From Achromobacter spanius (GTDB taxonomy: Bacteria > Pseudomonadota > Gammaproteobacteria > Burkholderiales > Burkholderiaceae_B), in contig NZ_CP121261.1 of the NCBI RefSeq assembly GCF_029637605.1, positions 1,178,001 through 1,242,000 of the forward strand: a stretch of DNA of 64,000 nucleotides, in the 5' to 3' direction. A program made the position numbers and the translations under genes. Below are positions 42,669 through 50,838 of this stretch, piece after piece. A model generated the notes under the pieces. It was not told the origin of the DNA and ran no database searches. It was given only the letters and a program-made list of their open reading frames with translations. How positions within the stretch are numbered: the first letter of the stretch is position 1; each line of letters opens with the position of its first letter.

Positions 42669-43976
42669 TCAGGCCGGAACCCGCCACGCCGCCAGCGTCG
42701 ATTCCACCAAAGCAATCTCGTCCTTGTCCATGCCGGCGGCCGCGTAATACCGGTGGCGCCGGGCCACGACGCTGCGCACCGCGTCCACGATCGAGCGCGC
42801 GGCCGCCTCGGATCGCAGCCCAAAGCGCCGGTACTCCGTCAGGCAATTCTCGAATGTACTGTCGCGCCCGGCCGTGCCGATATGCAGGTAATGGCGGGCG
42901 GAGCCTTCCTGTGTCACCACGTCAAACAGCGGCGCCAACCGATAGGTATGGGCACCCTCGTCCTTCAGGAATCCCACGTTTTTCAGGTGGTCGTCGGTGT
43001 TATGGACGGCCACGTTCAGGACCATGCGCGCGTATAGCTCTTTTAGGTCTTGCACCGGGTTTGATGAAATGCGGCGCGTCACGTCGGCCAGGCGTGCATA
43101 GGAATACGTGGCCTTGCCCTGCCGGCCGTCCAGGTCGCGCTTGCCGATCTGCACCGATGGGCTGATCAACGACGCGCCGCTTAGAAAATGGCGGCGCGCC
43201 ACTACCGGGGCGGCGCCTTCGGGCACCGGCAGCAGTTCCCGGTCAAAGCGGTGGGTCAGCAGCACCGCTCCCAAGTGCGTTTCGGTCAGCCGGATGTCGG
43301 GCACGGTCAGCCCGACGGCGCGCGCCATCCGCAAGTTGGCGAACTCCACGCGCTGCCGGTCATAGGAATCGCCTTGCCGAGGAAACTTGGCAATCCACAT
43401 TTCGCCCTGTTCGTCGCGCACGATGGTCTTGGGGCGCGCGCCGCCGATATCCCACGAGCTGCCCAGGATGTCGCGATACAGCCCCTTGGGCTTGACGCCC
43501 TGGTCGATGTCGGTCAGCAGATCGGCCAAGGATTCCAGTTGGCTGACTTCGGGCAGCCGATAGGTCTTGCGCATGTTGGGCGTCAGCAGGCGCGCGCTGA
43601 AAAACAGCGCACCCACGCCCATGCCCCGGCCGCGTAGCAGTACTTCGTCTTCCGTGACGCGCGCGCCCGCCTTGTCCACCCGCATGACGTTGCGCCCCCA
43701 GGCGTCGGGCGCCGCATCGAAGATGGCGCCCAGCGTTTCGTAGCGGCTTTCGGTGCGAAACGTGGTGGCGGCGTCGACCAGGGGCAGGTTCAGCGGGTCC
43801 AGCGCGAAGGCGCGCGGGTCGCGCACGTAGGACTGCACGTAGGTGAATTCTGCGAAAAAGCGGGTTTCGTCGGAGTCGTCCAGCGTCAACACGCCGGCCA
43901 AGACCGCCTCGCCACGGATGTCGACGTAGACGAACAGTTCGCTTTCAACGGATTTGTGCTTGCGGGCGCGCGCCAT
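42669..43976 (-). CDS. hipA: HipA-type toxin kinase
   Basis: A 435-residue PI3/4-kinase-like Ser/Thr kinase. Nucleotide-binding loop DIGGARPKTIV (about 176-186), catalytic NTDDHLKN (326-333, Asp328) and metal site LAPLFDV (348-353) are all present. HipA toxins phosphorylate targets such as GltX and cause growth arrest. In most members a Ser two residues before GGARPK is autophosphorylated; here it is Asp176. It is 12 bp after hipB. Antitoxin and toxin form the usual operon order. Confidence 0.9.
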   Translation of the reverse strand: MARARKHKSVESELFVYVDIRGEAVLAGVLTLDDSDETRFFAEFTYVQSYVRDPRAFALDPLNLPLVDAATTFRTESRYETLGAIFDAAPDAWGRNVMRVDKAGARVTEDEVLLRGRGMGVGALFFSARLLTPNMRKTYRLPEVSQLESLADLLTDIDQGVKPKGLYRDILGSSWDIGGARPKTIVRDEQGEMWIAKFPRQGDSYDRQRVEFANLRMARAVGLTVPDIRLTETHLGAVLLTHRFDRELLPVPEGAAPVVARRHFLSGASLISPSVQIGKRDLDGRQGKATYSYARLADVTRRISSNPVQDLKELYARMVLNVAVHNTDDHLKNVGFLKDEGAHTYRLAPLFDVVTQEGSARHYLHIGTAGRDSTFENCLTEYRRFGLRSEAAARSIVDAVRSVVARRHRYYAAAGMDKDEIALVESTLAAWRVPA

Positions 43977-43988
43977 GCCGACCCTGGC

Positions 43989-44333
43989 CTAGAGCTTGGA
44001 AGGATCGGCGCGGTGCGCATGCAAGGCGGCGCTGCTGCCTCGGCTGGGTCGGCGCAAGGCATCCAGCCGCTTGCCCACGCCGTCTACTTCGGGGTCGCCC
44101 AGGGCAAATACCTGATCGGCATAGCCGTATTGCAGCAAGGCTTCGATCGCCAAGGCCAGCGATACGCCGCCGTCGCCCCGCTCCAGCCGTGCGATGGTGG
44201 CGCGTGAAACGCCCATGCGGCTGGCCAGCACGCTTTCGGATTCGGCGCGGCGCAAGCGGGCCGTGCGTAGGTTGGCGCCAAGGCGAACCAGCGCTTCGGC
44301 AGCGTCAAAACTGGGTTCGAGCTTCTTTTTCAT
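43989..44333 (-). CDS. hipB: HipB-like XRE antitoxin
   Basis: A 114-residue Xre-family regulator with the helix-turn-helix RLGANLRTARLRRAESESVLASRMGVSRATIARLERG (about 18-53) and a flexible C-terminal tail. It neutralises HipA and represses the hip promoter. The upstream gap contains repeated TAATAGATC and AT-rich palindromes that are likely binding sites. Confidence 0.86.
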   Translation of the reverse strand: MKKKLEPSFDAAEALVRLGANLRTARLRRAESESVLASRMGVSRATIARLERGDGGVSLALAIEALLQYGYADQVFALGDPEVDGVGKRLDALRRPSRGSSAALHAHRADPSKL

Positions 44334-44340
44334 GCCGCAA

Positions 44341-44442
44341 TAATAGATCTGACACGGCAGAAATGCACGATTAATAGATCACGGCGTCTTTGGTATGTGA
44401 TTCATTAATGAATCATTAATAAAATTTATGAATTATTAATGA
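44341..44442. promoter_or_regulatory. hipBA operator region
   Basis: TAATAGATC occurs at 44341-44349 and 44372-44380. The perfect 16-bp palindrome GATTCATTAATGAATC lies at 44399-44414, and TCATTAAT (44413-44420) pairs with ATTAATGA (44435-44442). Repeated operators upstream of hipB are typical for conditional autoregulation. The region is strongly AT-rich. Confidence 0.6.
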
Positions 44443-44470
44443 GTCAAATACGCCATTCTGGCAATAGTGC

Positions 44471-45622
44471 TTAAACCACCACTGCCTGATCCAGCCGCAA
44501 GCCGCCACGCGCGGTATCCAAGGTGACTTGAGCGCCCAGCGGCAGCGTTAAATTCGGGTCGCCGTGGCCGCTAGGAAAGCCAGCCAGTATTGGGATGCCG
44601 CGCGCCCGGAACTGGTCAAGTATCAGCGGGTACAGCAGGCCTTGCGCTTCGGCGTCGTCCATCTGTCCGCGCAGCCGGGTGAAATTGCCCACCAGCAAAC
44701 CGCGCACGCCGTCGAACTTGCCGACAGCCGCCAATTGGCCCAACAGGCGGTCCACGCGGGGGATCGCTTCGTTCACGTCTTCGATGAACAGAATGGCGTC
44801 GCGTGTGTCGATGTCGTTGCGCGTGCCGGTCATGGCGGCGATCAGCGCCAGATTGCCGCCCACCAGCCGCCCGCTGGCCACACCCGGCACCAATTCGGTG
44901 GCCAGGGCGTCTGGCGGGGGCGCGATCCAGGCGCCCGGCCCCATCTGGCCGCTGACCATCGCCAGCACGCTGGATTCCGTGGGTTCGCGCTTGCCGGCCA
45001 GCAGGTCCTGCGCCAGCATCGGCCCGTGAAAGGTCACGAAGCCCACATGCCGCTGCATGGCCAGGTGCAGGGCCGTAATGTCGCTATATCCGATAAAAGG
45101 TTTGGGGTGCCGACGCAATAGCCCGACATCCAGTTGATCCAGCAAGCGCCACGACCCGAAGCCGCCTTGCAGGCACCACACCGCCCCCACGTCGGGGTCG
45201 GCGAAAGCGGCGTGCAGGTCGGCCAGGCGGTCGCCGTCGCTGCCGGCCAGGTAGTCATACGGTGGGTTCAGGCGGGTGCGGCTGGCGGGCATGACCTGGG
45301 CGACGTAGCCCCGGGCCTCCAGCCACTCTGCCGCGTCGTCGCTGGCGTTGAGCGCGGCGGAAGCCGGCGCCACAATCGCAATTCTTGCGCCGGGCCGCAA
45401 GGCAGGCACTGGCGCGGCCCCGATGCCGTTGGGCGGCGGGGGCGGCGTGGGTTTTTGGGCGCGGCCAGAAGCGGTCCCGACAGGCGTGCCTGGGCGGCCG
45501 CCCGGCGACCGACTGGCGCAACCGCCCAGCGCCAAGGCGGACAGGCACAACGCCCCGCCCTGCTTCAGAAAACTTCTGCGGCGGTTCGGGGCGTGCAAGA
45601 CAAGGTGGGAAGGCTGGGGCAT
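44471..45622 (-). CDS. Tat-exported lipoprotein LD-carboxypeptidase (S66)
   Basis: A 383-residue peptidase. The N-terminus has the twin-arginine motif RRRSFLKQ and lipobox LGGC, so it is a Tat-exported lipoprotein. After a Pro-rich linker, the S66 domain starts RPGARIAIVAPAS; the nucleophile is Ser in FIGYSDITALH, with Glu in LFIEDVNEA and His in PSGHGDPN. LD-carboxypeptidases remove the terminal D-Ala from tetrapeptide murein stems; this family is usually cytoplasmic, so export is notable. It has a 12-bp repeat array 29 bp upstream. Confidence 0.88.
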   Translation of the reverse strand: MPQPSHLVLHAPNRRRSFLKQGGALCLSALALGGCASRSPGGRPGTPVGTASGRAQKPTPPPPPNGIGAAPVPALRPGARIAIVAPASAALNASDDAAEWLEARGYVAQVMPASRTRLNPPYDYLAGSDGDRLADLHAAFADPDVGAVWCLQGGFGSWRLLDQLDVGLLRRHPKPFIGYSDITALHLAMQRHVGFVTFHGPMLAQDLLAGKREPTESSVLAMVSGQMGPGAWIAPPPDALATELVPGVASGRLVGGNLALIAAMTGTRNDIDTRDAILFIEDVNEAIPRVDRLLGQLAAVGKFDGVRGLLVGNFTRLRGQMDDAEAQGLLYPLILDQFRARGIPILAGFPSGHGDPNLTLPLGAQVTLDTARGGLRLDQAVVV

Positions 45623-45650
45623 GGCTGCGAGTGGAAAGGCAGGTCGGAGT

Positions 45651-45746
45651 GCCGGTCGGGTTGCCGGTCGTAATGCTGGTCGTAATGCCGGTCGGGTTGC
45701 AGGTCAGGTCGCTGGTCGGGTTGCAAATCCGGTTGCTGGCCGGTTG
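45651..45746. repeat. 12-bp tandem repeat array upstream of the LD-carboxypeptidase
   Basis: Eight consecutive 12-bp units, e.g. GCCGGTCGGGTT, GCCGGTCGTAAT, GCTGGTCGTAAT, GCCGGTCGGGTT, GCAGGTCAGGTC, starting 29 bp before the peptidase ATG. It fills more than half of the 181-bp gap, so it would lie in the leader or between promoter and start. Confidence 0.8.
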
Positions 45747-45803
45747 CAAGTTGAACTGCTGGCCGATCAGTCCAGCAAAACGGGAGCTTGAATCCTCCGG
45801 AGC

Positions 45804-46529
45804 CTAAAACCGCTCGTAGTCCAGCCGGTAACGCCATTGGCCCGCGGCCAAGCCCGCCATGGGTAGCCGCCCGATACGGATGCGGCGCAAGGCCTGAAGT
45901 TGCAGCCCCGCGGTGTCGCACACGTATTCAATGAAACCGGGCAGCGGCGTCTTCAGTGCAAACCGCAGATGGGTTTCGTTCTGCCAACTGACCTTCATGG
46001 GAGTGGCGGCGCGGCCCTCAAAGGCCATGCCGCGCTGCAGGCGCGCCAAATCACCGTCGCTCAGCTTGCCGGTGACCTGCGCCACGTACTCTTGCTCAAC
46101 TAGCTTGCCCTCTTCCATCAGTTTGCGCGAAATGGCGAATTCTTGCGTGTACACGACCAAGCCGCTGGCCGCGCGCTCAAGCGGGGTGACCAGCTTCAGG
46201 CCGTTGAACATGCGCTTCAGATAGCGCCGCCCGGAACGGTCGCCGGGCATCAGGTTCTTGGGAATGATCAGGTCCAGCGCCGATCCCGGTTCGTTGTCGG
46301 CGTAGGTGCCCGCGGGCTTGTGCACCAGCACCGTCACGGGTTTGATGTCTTCCAGCTTTGCGCCGGGCAGCAGCGCAACGGTCTGGCCGGGGTGGACCCG
46401 CGCGCCAGGTTCTTCCACCGTTTTGCCGTCCACGGCGACCCATCCGCCTTCTATATAGCGTTCGGCGTCGCCGCGCGAGCAAGACAGATCCGCGGCCAAG
46501 CGCTTGGCCAGGCGTGTGCTTTCGCTCAT
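45804..46529 (-). CDS. RsuA/RluF-family pseudouridine synthase-like protein
   Basis: A 241-residue protein with an N-terminal S4 RNA-binding domain (RLAADLSCSRGDAERYIEGGWVAVDG) and a RsuA-family synthase domain (HKPAGTYADNE, EYVAQVTGKL, YVCDTAGLQLQALRRIRIG). The catalytic GRLDxxTSGL motif reads TPLERAASGL, so Asp is Glu118. It would normally modify rRNA. The Glu suggests an inactive RNA chaperone-like protein or an unusual enzyme. The S4 domain and C-terminal signature are intact. Confidence 0.82.
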   Translation of the reverse strand: MSESTRLAKRLAADLSCSRGDAERYIEGGWVAVDGKTVEEPGARVHPGQTVALLPGAKLEDIKPVTVLVHKPAGTYADNEPGSALDLIIPKNLMPGDRSGRRYLKRMFNGLKLVTPLERAASGLVVYTQEFAISRKLMEEGKLVEQEYVAQVTGKLSDGDLARLQRGMAFEGRAATPMKVSWQNETHLRFALKTPLPGFIEYVCDTAGLQLQALRRIRIGRLPMAGLAAGQWRYRLDYERF

Positions 46530-46636
46530 TGGGCCTCCGCCTGCTCGACGGGCGTTGCCGGGGAAAATTGATAGTCGGGCGCGCTGTTCATCAGCGCAAT
46601 CGGATGCATCGTCATGGGGAATTGCCGGGGTGTTGC

Positions 46637-46660
46637 AAAAAAAGCGGGCTGTGCGCCCGC
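46637..46660 (-). terminator. Intrinsic terminator after the AI-2E family gene
   Basis: On the minus strand GCGGGC-GCACA-GCCCGC is followed by a run of seven T (plus-strand A7 at 46637-46643), 16 bp past the stop of the AI-2E family gene. Classic Rho-independent layout. Confidence 0.85.
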
Positions 46661-46675
46661 GGTATCAGGCAGATG

Positions 46676-47836
46676 TTACGCCTTTTCGATTGTGGACCCC
46701 GGCGGCGCCGCGATCGGCGCGTCGATGGTGGACGCAATCGGCGCGTCGAGGGGCTCGTCGGGAATTTCCGCTGTTGCCGCCGGTGGCGGCACCTCGTCGA
46801 TCCAGGCTTTCAGCAAGGTTGAGGTCACGGCCAGGATGACCGGGCCGATAAACAGGCCGACGATACCGAAGGCGACCAGGCCGCCCAGCACGCCCGACAA
46901 AATCAGCAGCAGCGACAGATTCACGCCGCGCTTGATCAGCAGGGGGCGCAGCAGGTTGTCCAGCGTGGCGACGATCAACGCCCAGACCAGCAACACAATG
47001 GCTGCCAGCTTCATGTCGTTCTGAAATAGCCAGATCACGCCACCCAGCATCGGCAGGAACGGCCCCAGTTGCGCCAGGCACAGCATCACCATCAAAGCCG
47101 TCAAAATGCCGGCGGCCGGCACCCCTGCAATCCACAAGCCCACGCCGCCCAACACGGACTGCACCACCGCCGTCACCACGATGCCCAGCGCCACGGCGCG
47201 TACGGCGGCACCCGCCAGCCGGACAGCGGCCACACCGCGCTCTCCGGCCAGCCGGTTTGAAAAGCGCTTCACGAAGTTGGCCGCGGCGTCGCCCTGGCTG
47301 TAAAGAATGCCGGAGATGATGATGGTGACCAGCATGTGCATGACGAACACGCCCACGATGGCGGCATGGCTCAGCAACCAGCGGGCGGCCATGGTCAGGT
47401 AGGGTTCCAGCCGCGCCAGCAGCCCGCCCGCGCCCGCATCCGACAGCGTCTGCCATTCCTCCGCCACGCGCGGGCCGGCGACGGGAATGCTGCTGATCCA
47501 GCGCGGTGGCGCCAGCAAGGTGTAGTCAGGCAGGCTCTTGACCGCCGCCATGATCGCCCCGCTATGCAGCGCCAGGGTCGAGATCACCTGATACAGCGGC
47601 AAGACAATCACGAACAGCAGAATCAGCAACATGATGCTGGTGGCGGCCCAGCGGCGCCCGCCGCAGCGCCGCTGCACGGCCCGCATCACGGGCCAGGTCG
47701 CCACCACGATGGTCGTTGCCCAGATCAGCCCCGGCAGAAAGGGGCGCAGCACGTACAGGCTGCCGACCATCAGCGCGAAAAGAATGACGACCAGAAGCAG
47801 AATGCGGGCCAGATCAACCGTGGGACGTGGATTCAT
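46676..47836 (-). CDS. AI-2E family membrane protein (YdiK/PerM-like)
   Basis: A 386-residue inner-membrane protein with about eight spans. Family regions: RPFLPGLIWATTIVVATWPV at the start, GVPAAGILTALMVMLCLAQLGPFLPMLGGVIWL and LRPLLIKRGVNLSLLLILSGVLGGLVAFGIVGLFIGPVILAV near the end. The C-terminal 35 residues are Pro/Ala-rich. Members are putative efflux or autoinducer permeases. ATG 47836 follows GGGAGCAGCAG. An intrinsic terminator closes the unit. Confidence 0.87.
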   Translation of the reverse strand: MNPRPTVDLARILLLVVILFALMVGSLYVLRPFLPGLIWATTIVVATWPVMRAVQRRCGGRRWAATSIMLLILLFVIVLPLYQVISTLALHSGAIMAAVKSLPDYTLLAPPRWISSIPVAGPRVAEEWQTLSDAGAGGLLARLEPYLTMAARWLLSHAAIVGVFVMHMLVTIIISGILYSQGDAAANFVKRFSNRLAGERGVAAVRLAGAAVRAVALGIVVTAVVQSVLGGVGLWIAGVPAAGILTALMVMLCLAQLGPFLPMLGGVIWLFQNDMKLAAIVLLVWALIVATLDNLLRPLLIKRGVNLSLLLILSGVLGGLVAFGIVGLFIGPVILAVTSTLLKAWIDEVPPPAATAEIPDEPLDAPIASTIDAPIAAPPGSTIEKA

Positions 47837-48111
47837 CTGCTGCTCCCGGCAAGGCAAGGCGCCCTGCATGATGGCGCATCGCGACCGACAGGGGCGGTTG
47901 CCCGTCTAGGCGTCGTGGATGCGATCAATTCGAAATTTATACGAAATTTGCTGGGACTTATAGGCATACGCATCGGCTGTCTCGCGATACCTCTCGCTGT
48001 TTGGGTACACGGCTTGCTCACGCAGCGGATGCCGCCGGACTTGGGTGGCGATGGGCGCCGGGTTCCCTGGCGGCCACACCCGCGCGGCGGCATCTCTTTT
48101 GGAGGTATGCC

Positions 48112-48297
48112 ATGAGGCTCCTGACCCTAGCCAGCGTAATGCTGACCTTTGCACTGGCCGGCTGCACCGCGCCCAGTTCCTATAGTTCAACCAGCGCGAC
48201 CGCGCCGTCCACGTCACACGACCAGACCAATTACCATTCGGACGACTTCGGCGAGCCCAACAACACGCCGTTCCAAGGCCATTACCCGGGGCATTGA
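48112..48297 (+). CDS. Small secreted lipoprotein
   Basis: A 61-residue protein starting at ATG 48112, preceded by a strong TTTTGGAGG. Signal peptide MRLLTLASVMLTFALAGC with lipobox LAGC gives a mature lipoprotein of about 44 residues, rich in Ser/Thr and then NTPFQGHYPGH. No family known; the length and lipobox are convincing for a real small lipoprotein. Confidence 0.7.
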   Translation: MRLLTLASVMLTFALAGCTAPSSYSSTSATAPSTSHDQTNYHSDDFGEPNNTPFQGHYPGH

Positions 48298-48380
48298 AAA
48301 AACGGCTCTTTCGGCGGCTCGACGTTGTTGAGCGATCCTGCGGCTCTGCCCCCTCACCCCTGCCGCGCTACGGCGCTACC

Positions 48381-49421
48381 CTACGCCGTCGGCGGGCTGG
48401 GGGGGGCAGCCTGCGCCGCCGCCATCAAATGCCGTGTCAGCGTGGCGAGTTGCTCGTCCTTTTGCTGCAATTGCGCCAGCAACTTGGACGACTGCGTGTC
48501 GGCCGCGGCCAAGCGGGCCAACAGCGCCTGCTCGTTTCCGCGCGCCGCCGCCAGCGCGCTTTGCGCTGACGCCAACGCCTCTTGCGAGGCGCTGAGCGCG
48601 GCGTTGTGTCGTGTTTGGGCTGCTTGGCCATCCGCTCGCGCGGCCTGCGCAGCCGCATCGGCGTCGCGCCTGGCATCCTGCGCCTGAGCCAGCGCTGCCT
48701 GGTGTTGGCTTATTTGCTTCTGGCTTGCCGCTTGGGCCTCATCCAGCCGCGCTTGCAGCTTTTTGGCGGTGCCGCGCTCGGCGTCCAATTCGTTCAACCA
48801 CCGGCGTTCGTGTGCGGCATGCCGGGATTCCAAGGCCTCCAGCGCTTGCGCGTGCAGGCCGCGCATTTTCTCGGCTTCGGTCAGCAAGGCTTGCACGGCG
48901 CTTTGCGCGTCTTCCAGTTGCCCCCGGCTTTGCTTCAGTTGCTCGTCACGCTGACGCAATTGCCGTTCCGCTGCTTGCAGGCGGTCTTCGGTGGCGGCCA
49001 ATTGCGCCGTGGCGACCCGCAGGCCTTCTTGCAGGTCCTGTTCGCGGTTCAGCAACTGGATTTCGCGTTGCTGAAGCTGTTCTGCTTGTGCGGCCAACCG
49101 TTCGCCCTCTTCCGCCAATTCTTCCCAGCGTTTCCGGTAGTCCTCTGCCTGCCGGGCGCGAGCTTCGGCCAACGCCGCTTCCCAAAAATGCGTAGCGGCT
49201 TGGGTGACCGGGTCGGGAATGGCGGCCGGCGCGGCGAACGCGCCGGGATCCTTGATGCGCGCGCCTAACGCTCGGAACCACGTTTCCAGGTGCGGGCTGA
49301 CTGTGTTGGGTGATCCGCGGCCAATCTTCTGCCGTACCCGCTCAATGGTGGGGCGCGCGCCTTCCATCAGTAGAGCGTCGGCGGCGGTCCAGACGTCGTT
49401 TTCGGTAATTCCCGTGGCCAT
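48381..49421 (-). CDS. KfrA-like DNA-binding coiled-coil protein
   Basis: A 346-residue protein. The N-terminal 75 residues match the KfrA_N DNA-binding domain (VWTAADALLMEGARPTIERVRQKIGRGSPNTVSPHLETWF). The rest is a long coiled coil (about 100-330) of heptad-like Ala/Gln/Glu/Leu repeats. KfrA proteins of IncP plasmids bind their own promoter and form filament-like structures for plasmid partitioning; here the gene is chromosomal and divergent from a tyrosine recombinase. A TCACGATAA inverted repeat lies in the promoter gap. Confidence 0.87.
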   Translation of the reverse strand: MATGITENDVWTAADALLMEGARPTIERVRQKIGRGSPNTVSPHLETWFRALGARIKDPGAFAAPAAIPDPVTQAATHFWEAALAEARARQAEDYRKRWEELAEEGERLAAQAEQLQQREIQLLNREQDLQEGLRVATAQLAATEDRLQAAERQLRQRDEQLKQSRGQLEDAQSAVQALLTEAEKMRGLHAQALEALESRHAAHERRWLNELDAERGTAKKLQARLDEAQAASQKQISQHQAALAQAQDARRDADAAAQAARADGQAAQTRHNAALSASQEALASAQSALAAARGNEQALLARLAAADTQSSKLLAQLQQKDEQLATLTRHLMAAAQAAPPSPPTA

Positions 49422-49472
49422 CGCCGGCTTCCTCTACAAGGTTGATGAAGGCTGAATACAATGCAGAACTAG

Positions 49473-49549
49473 TCACGATAATGGAACCTTATCGTGATTT
49501 AATTTGTATATCTGTTAGATATCATACAGCATACATACTAATATGTATG
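49473..49549. promoter_or_regulatory. Operator-like inverted repeats in the kfrA-like/integrase gap
   Basis: TCACGATAA (49473-49481) and TTATCGTGA (49489-49497) form a perfect 9-bp inverted repeat around TGGAACC. A second, CATACAT-N6-ATGTATG, spans 49530-49549. Both are AT-rich and in the divergent promoter region; the first, next to the kfrA-like start, is a likely KfrA binding site. Confidence 0.6.
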
Positions 49550-49662
49550 AAATAGGCAGTAGGATCTGTCTGCGACCCGTTTCTTGCCGATCTGTCCCAA
49601 ATCACCGAGTTCTATCTCGTGCCGACCTCTCTCCCGCGCTTCCCAAGCAAGGCCCTGCCCTG

Positions 49663-50742
49663 ATGCCATTGACATTGCTGGCCACGCTGCCACTTCTGGA
49701 CCCGAATGCCCTGGACACACAGGCCGACGCCGCCGTGCGCGGGCTGATGCGCGAAGGCAGTTCCGCCAACACTGCGGCCAGCTACCGCGCGGCCATCCGC
49801 TATTGGACGGCCTGGTTCGAACTGCGCTACGGCCAGCGCTTCGCCCTGCCCTTGCCCGAGGCCGCCGTCATCCAGTTCGTGGTCGACCATGCCCAGCGCA
49901 CAACCGATCAAGGCCTGAAATGGGAGCTCCCGCTGGCGCTGGACCAGGAACTGGTCCGCCTGAAGGCCAAGGGCCGCTTGGGGCCACCCAGCCTGAATAC
50001 GTTGCTGCAACGCTTGTCCGTCCTGTCCAAAGCGCACGAGCTCCACGGCTACCCCAACCCTTGCCGCGCGGCGCCGGTGAGAGAACTCTTGGCCAAGACA
50101 CGCCGCGCCTACGCTCGGCGCGGCATGGCGCCCGCCAAGAAGGAAGCGCTGACCCGCGAGCCCCTGCAGGCCATGCTGGCCACCTGTGACGGCTCGCTGC
50201 GTGGCATCCGCGACCGCGCGTTGCTGCTGTTCGCCTGGGCCAGCGGCGGCCGCCGCCGCTCCGAGGTGGTGTGCGCGACGCTTGAAAACACCCGCCGCAC
50301 GGCCGAAGGCTTTCTGTACACGCTGACGCAATCCAAGACGAATCAGGCCGGCGCCCAACGTCCCGGCGACCAAAAGCCCATCGTGGGGACGGCGGCCCAG
50401 GCGCTGGAGGCCTGGCTGGCGGCCAGCGGTATCCGTCAGGGCCCGATTTTTCGCCGCGTGCGGCGCGGCGATGTGGTGGGCGAGCCGCTGGCCGCCGCCG
50501 CGGTGCGCGCCATCGTATTGGAGCGCTGCAAATTGGCGGGCCTGGAGGGCGAGTTTTCGGCACACAGCCTGCGCTCTGGCTTTGTCACGGAAGCCGGCCG
50601 CCAGAACGTGCCCTTGGGCGACACCATGGCCATGACCGGGCACGCCAGCGTGGCCACGGTCATGGGTTACTTCCGCGCAGGGGCGGCCGCGCAGTCGCCG
50701 GCCGCCCATCTGCTGGACGAACCGGAACCCCCTGCCCTATAG
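49663..50742 (+). CDS. Tyrosine site-specific recombinase
   Basis: A 359-residue recombinase with an N-terminal SAM-like core-binding domain (SSANTAASYRAAIRYWTAWFELRYGQRF) and complete catalytic set: Arg in WASGGRRRSEVV, Lys in QSKTNQAG, HSLRSGF (His-x2-Arg), TGHAS and the nucleophile Tyr in VMGYFR. The start at ATG 49663 is preferred; an upstream ATG at 49543 lies inside an inverted repeat. No attachment sites, tRNA or mobile cargo is visible, so this may be a stable chromosomal recombinase functionally tied to the divergent KfrA-like gene. Confidence 0.9.
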   Translation: MPLTLLATLPLLDPNALDTQADAAVRGLMREGSSANTAASYRAAIRYWTAWFELRYGQRFALPLPEAAVIQFVVDHAQRTTDQGLKWELPLALDQELVRLKAKGRLGPPSLNTLLQRLSVLSKAHELHGYPNPCRAAPVRELLAKTRRAYARRGMAPAKKEALTREPLQAMLATCDGSLRGIRDRALLLFAWASGGRRRSEVVCATLENTRRTAEGFLYTLTQSKTNQAGAQRPGDQKPIVGTAAQALEAWLAASGIRQGPIFRRVRRGDVVGEPLAAAAVRAIVLERCKLAGLEGEFSAHSLRSGFVTEAGRQNVPLGDTMAMTGHASVATVMGYFRAGAAAQSPAAHLLDEPEPPAL

Positions 50743-50838
50743 ATAGACGCCGCGTTTGCCGTTAATCTCGCGTCGCGATGCCGACTGCGCCGCACCCTTT
50801 CCCGATAGCCGCCCGTCCTGAGTCCGTCCTGATCCTCT

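Noticed and set aside
49543..49662. Upstream ATG of the tyrosine recombinase
   Set aside because: It lies inside the CATACAT/ATGTATG inverted repeat without a ribosome binding site; the extra 40 residues show no conserved fold.
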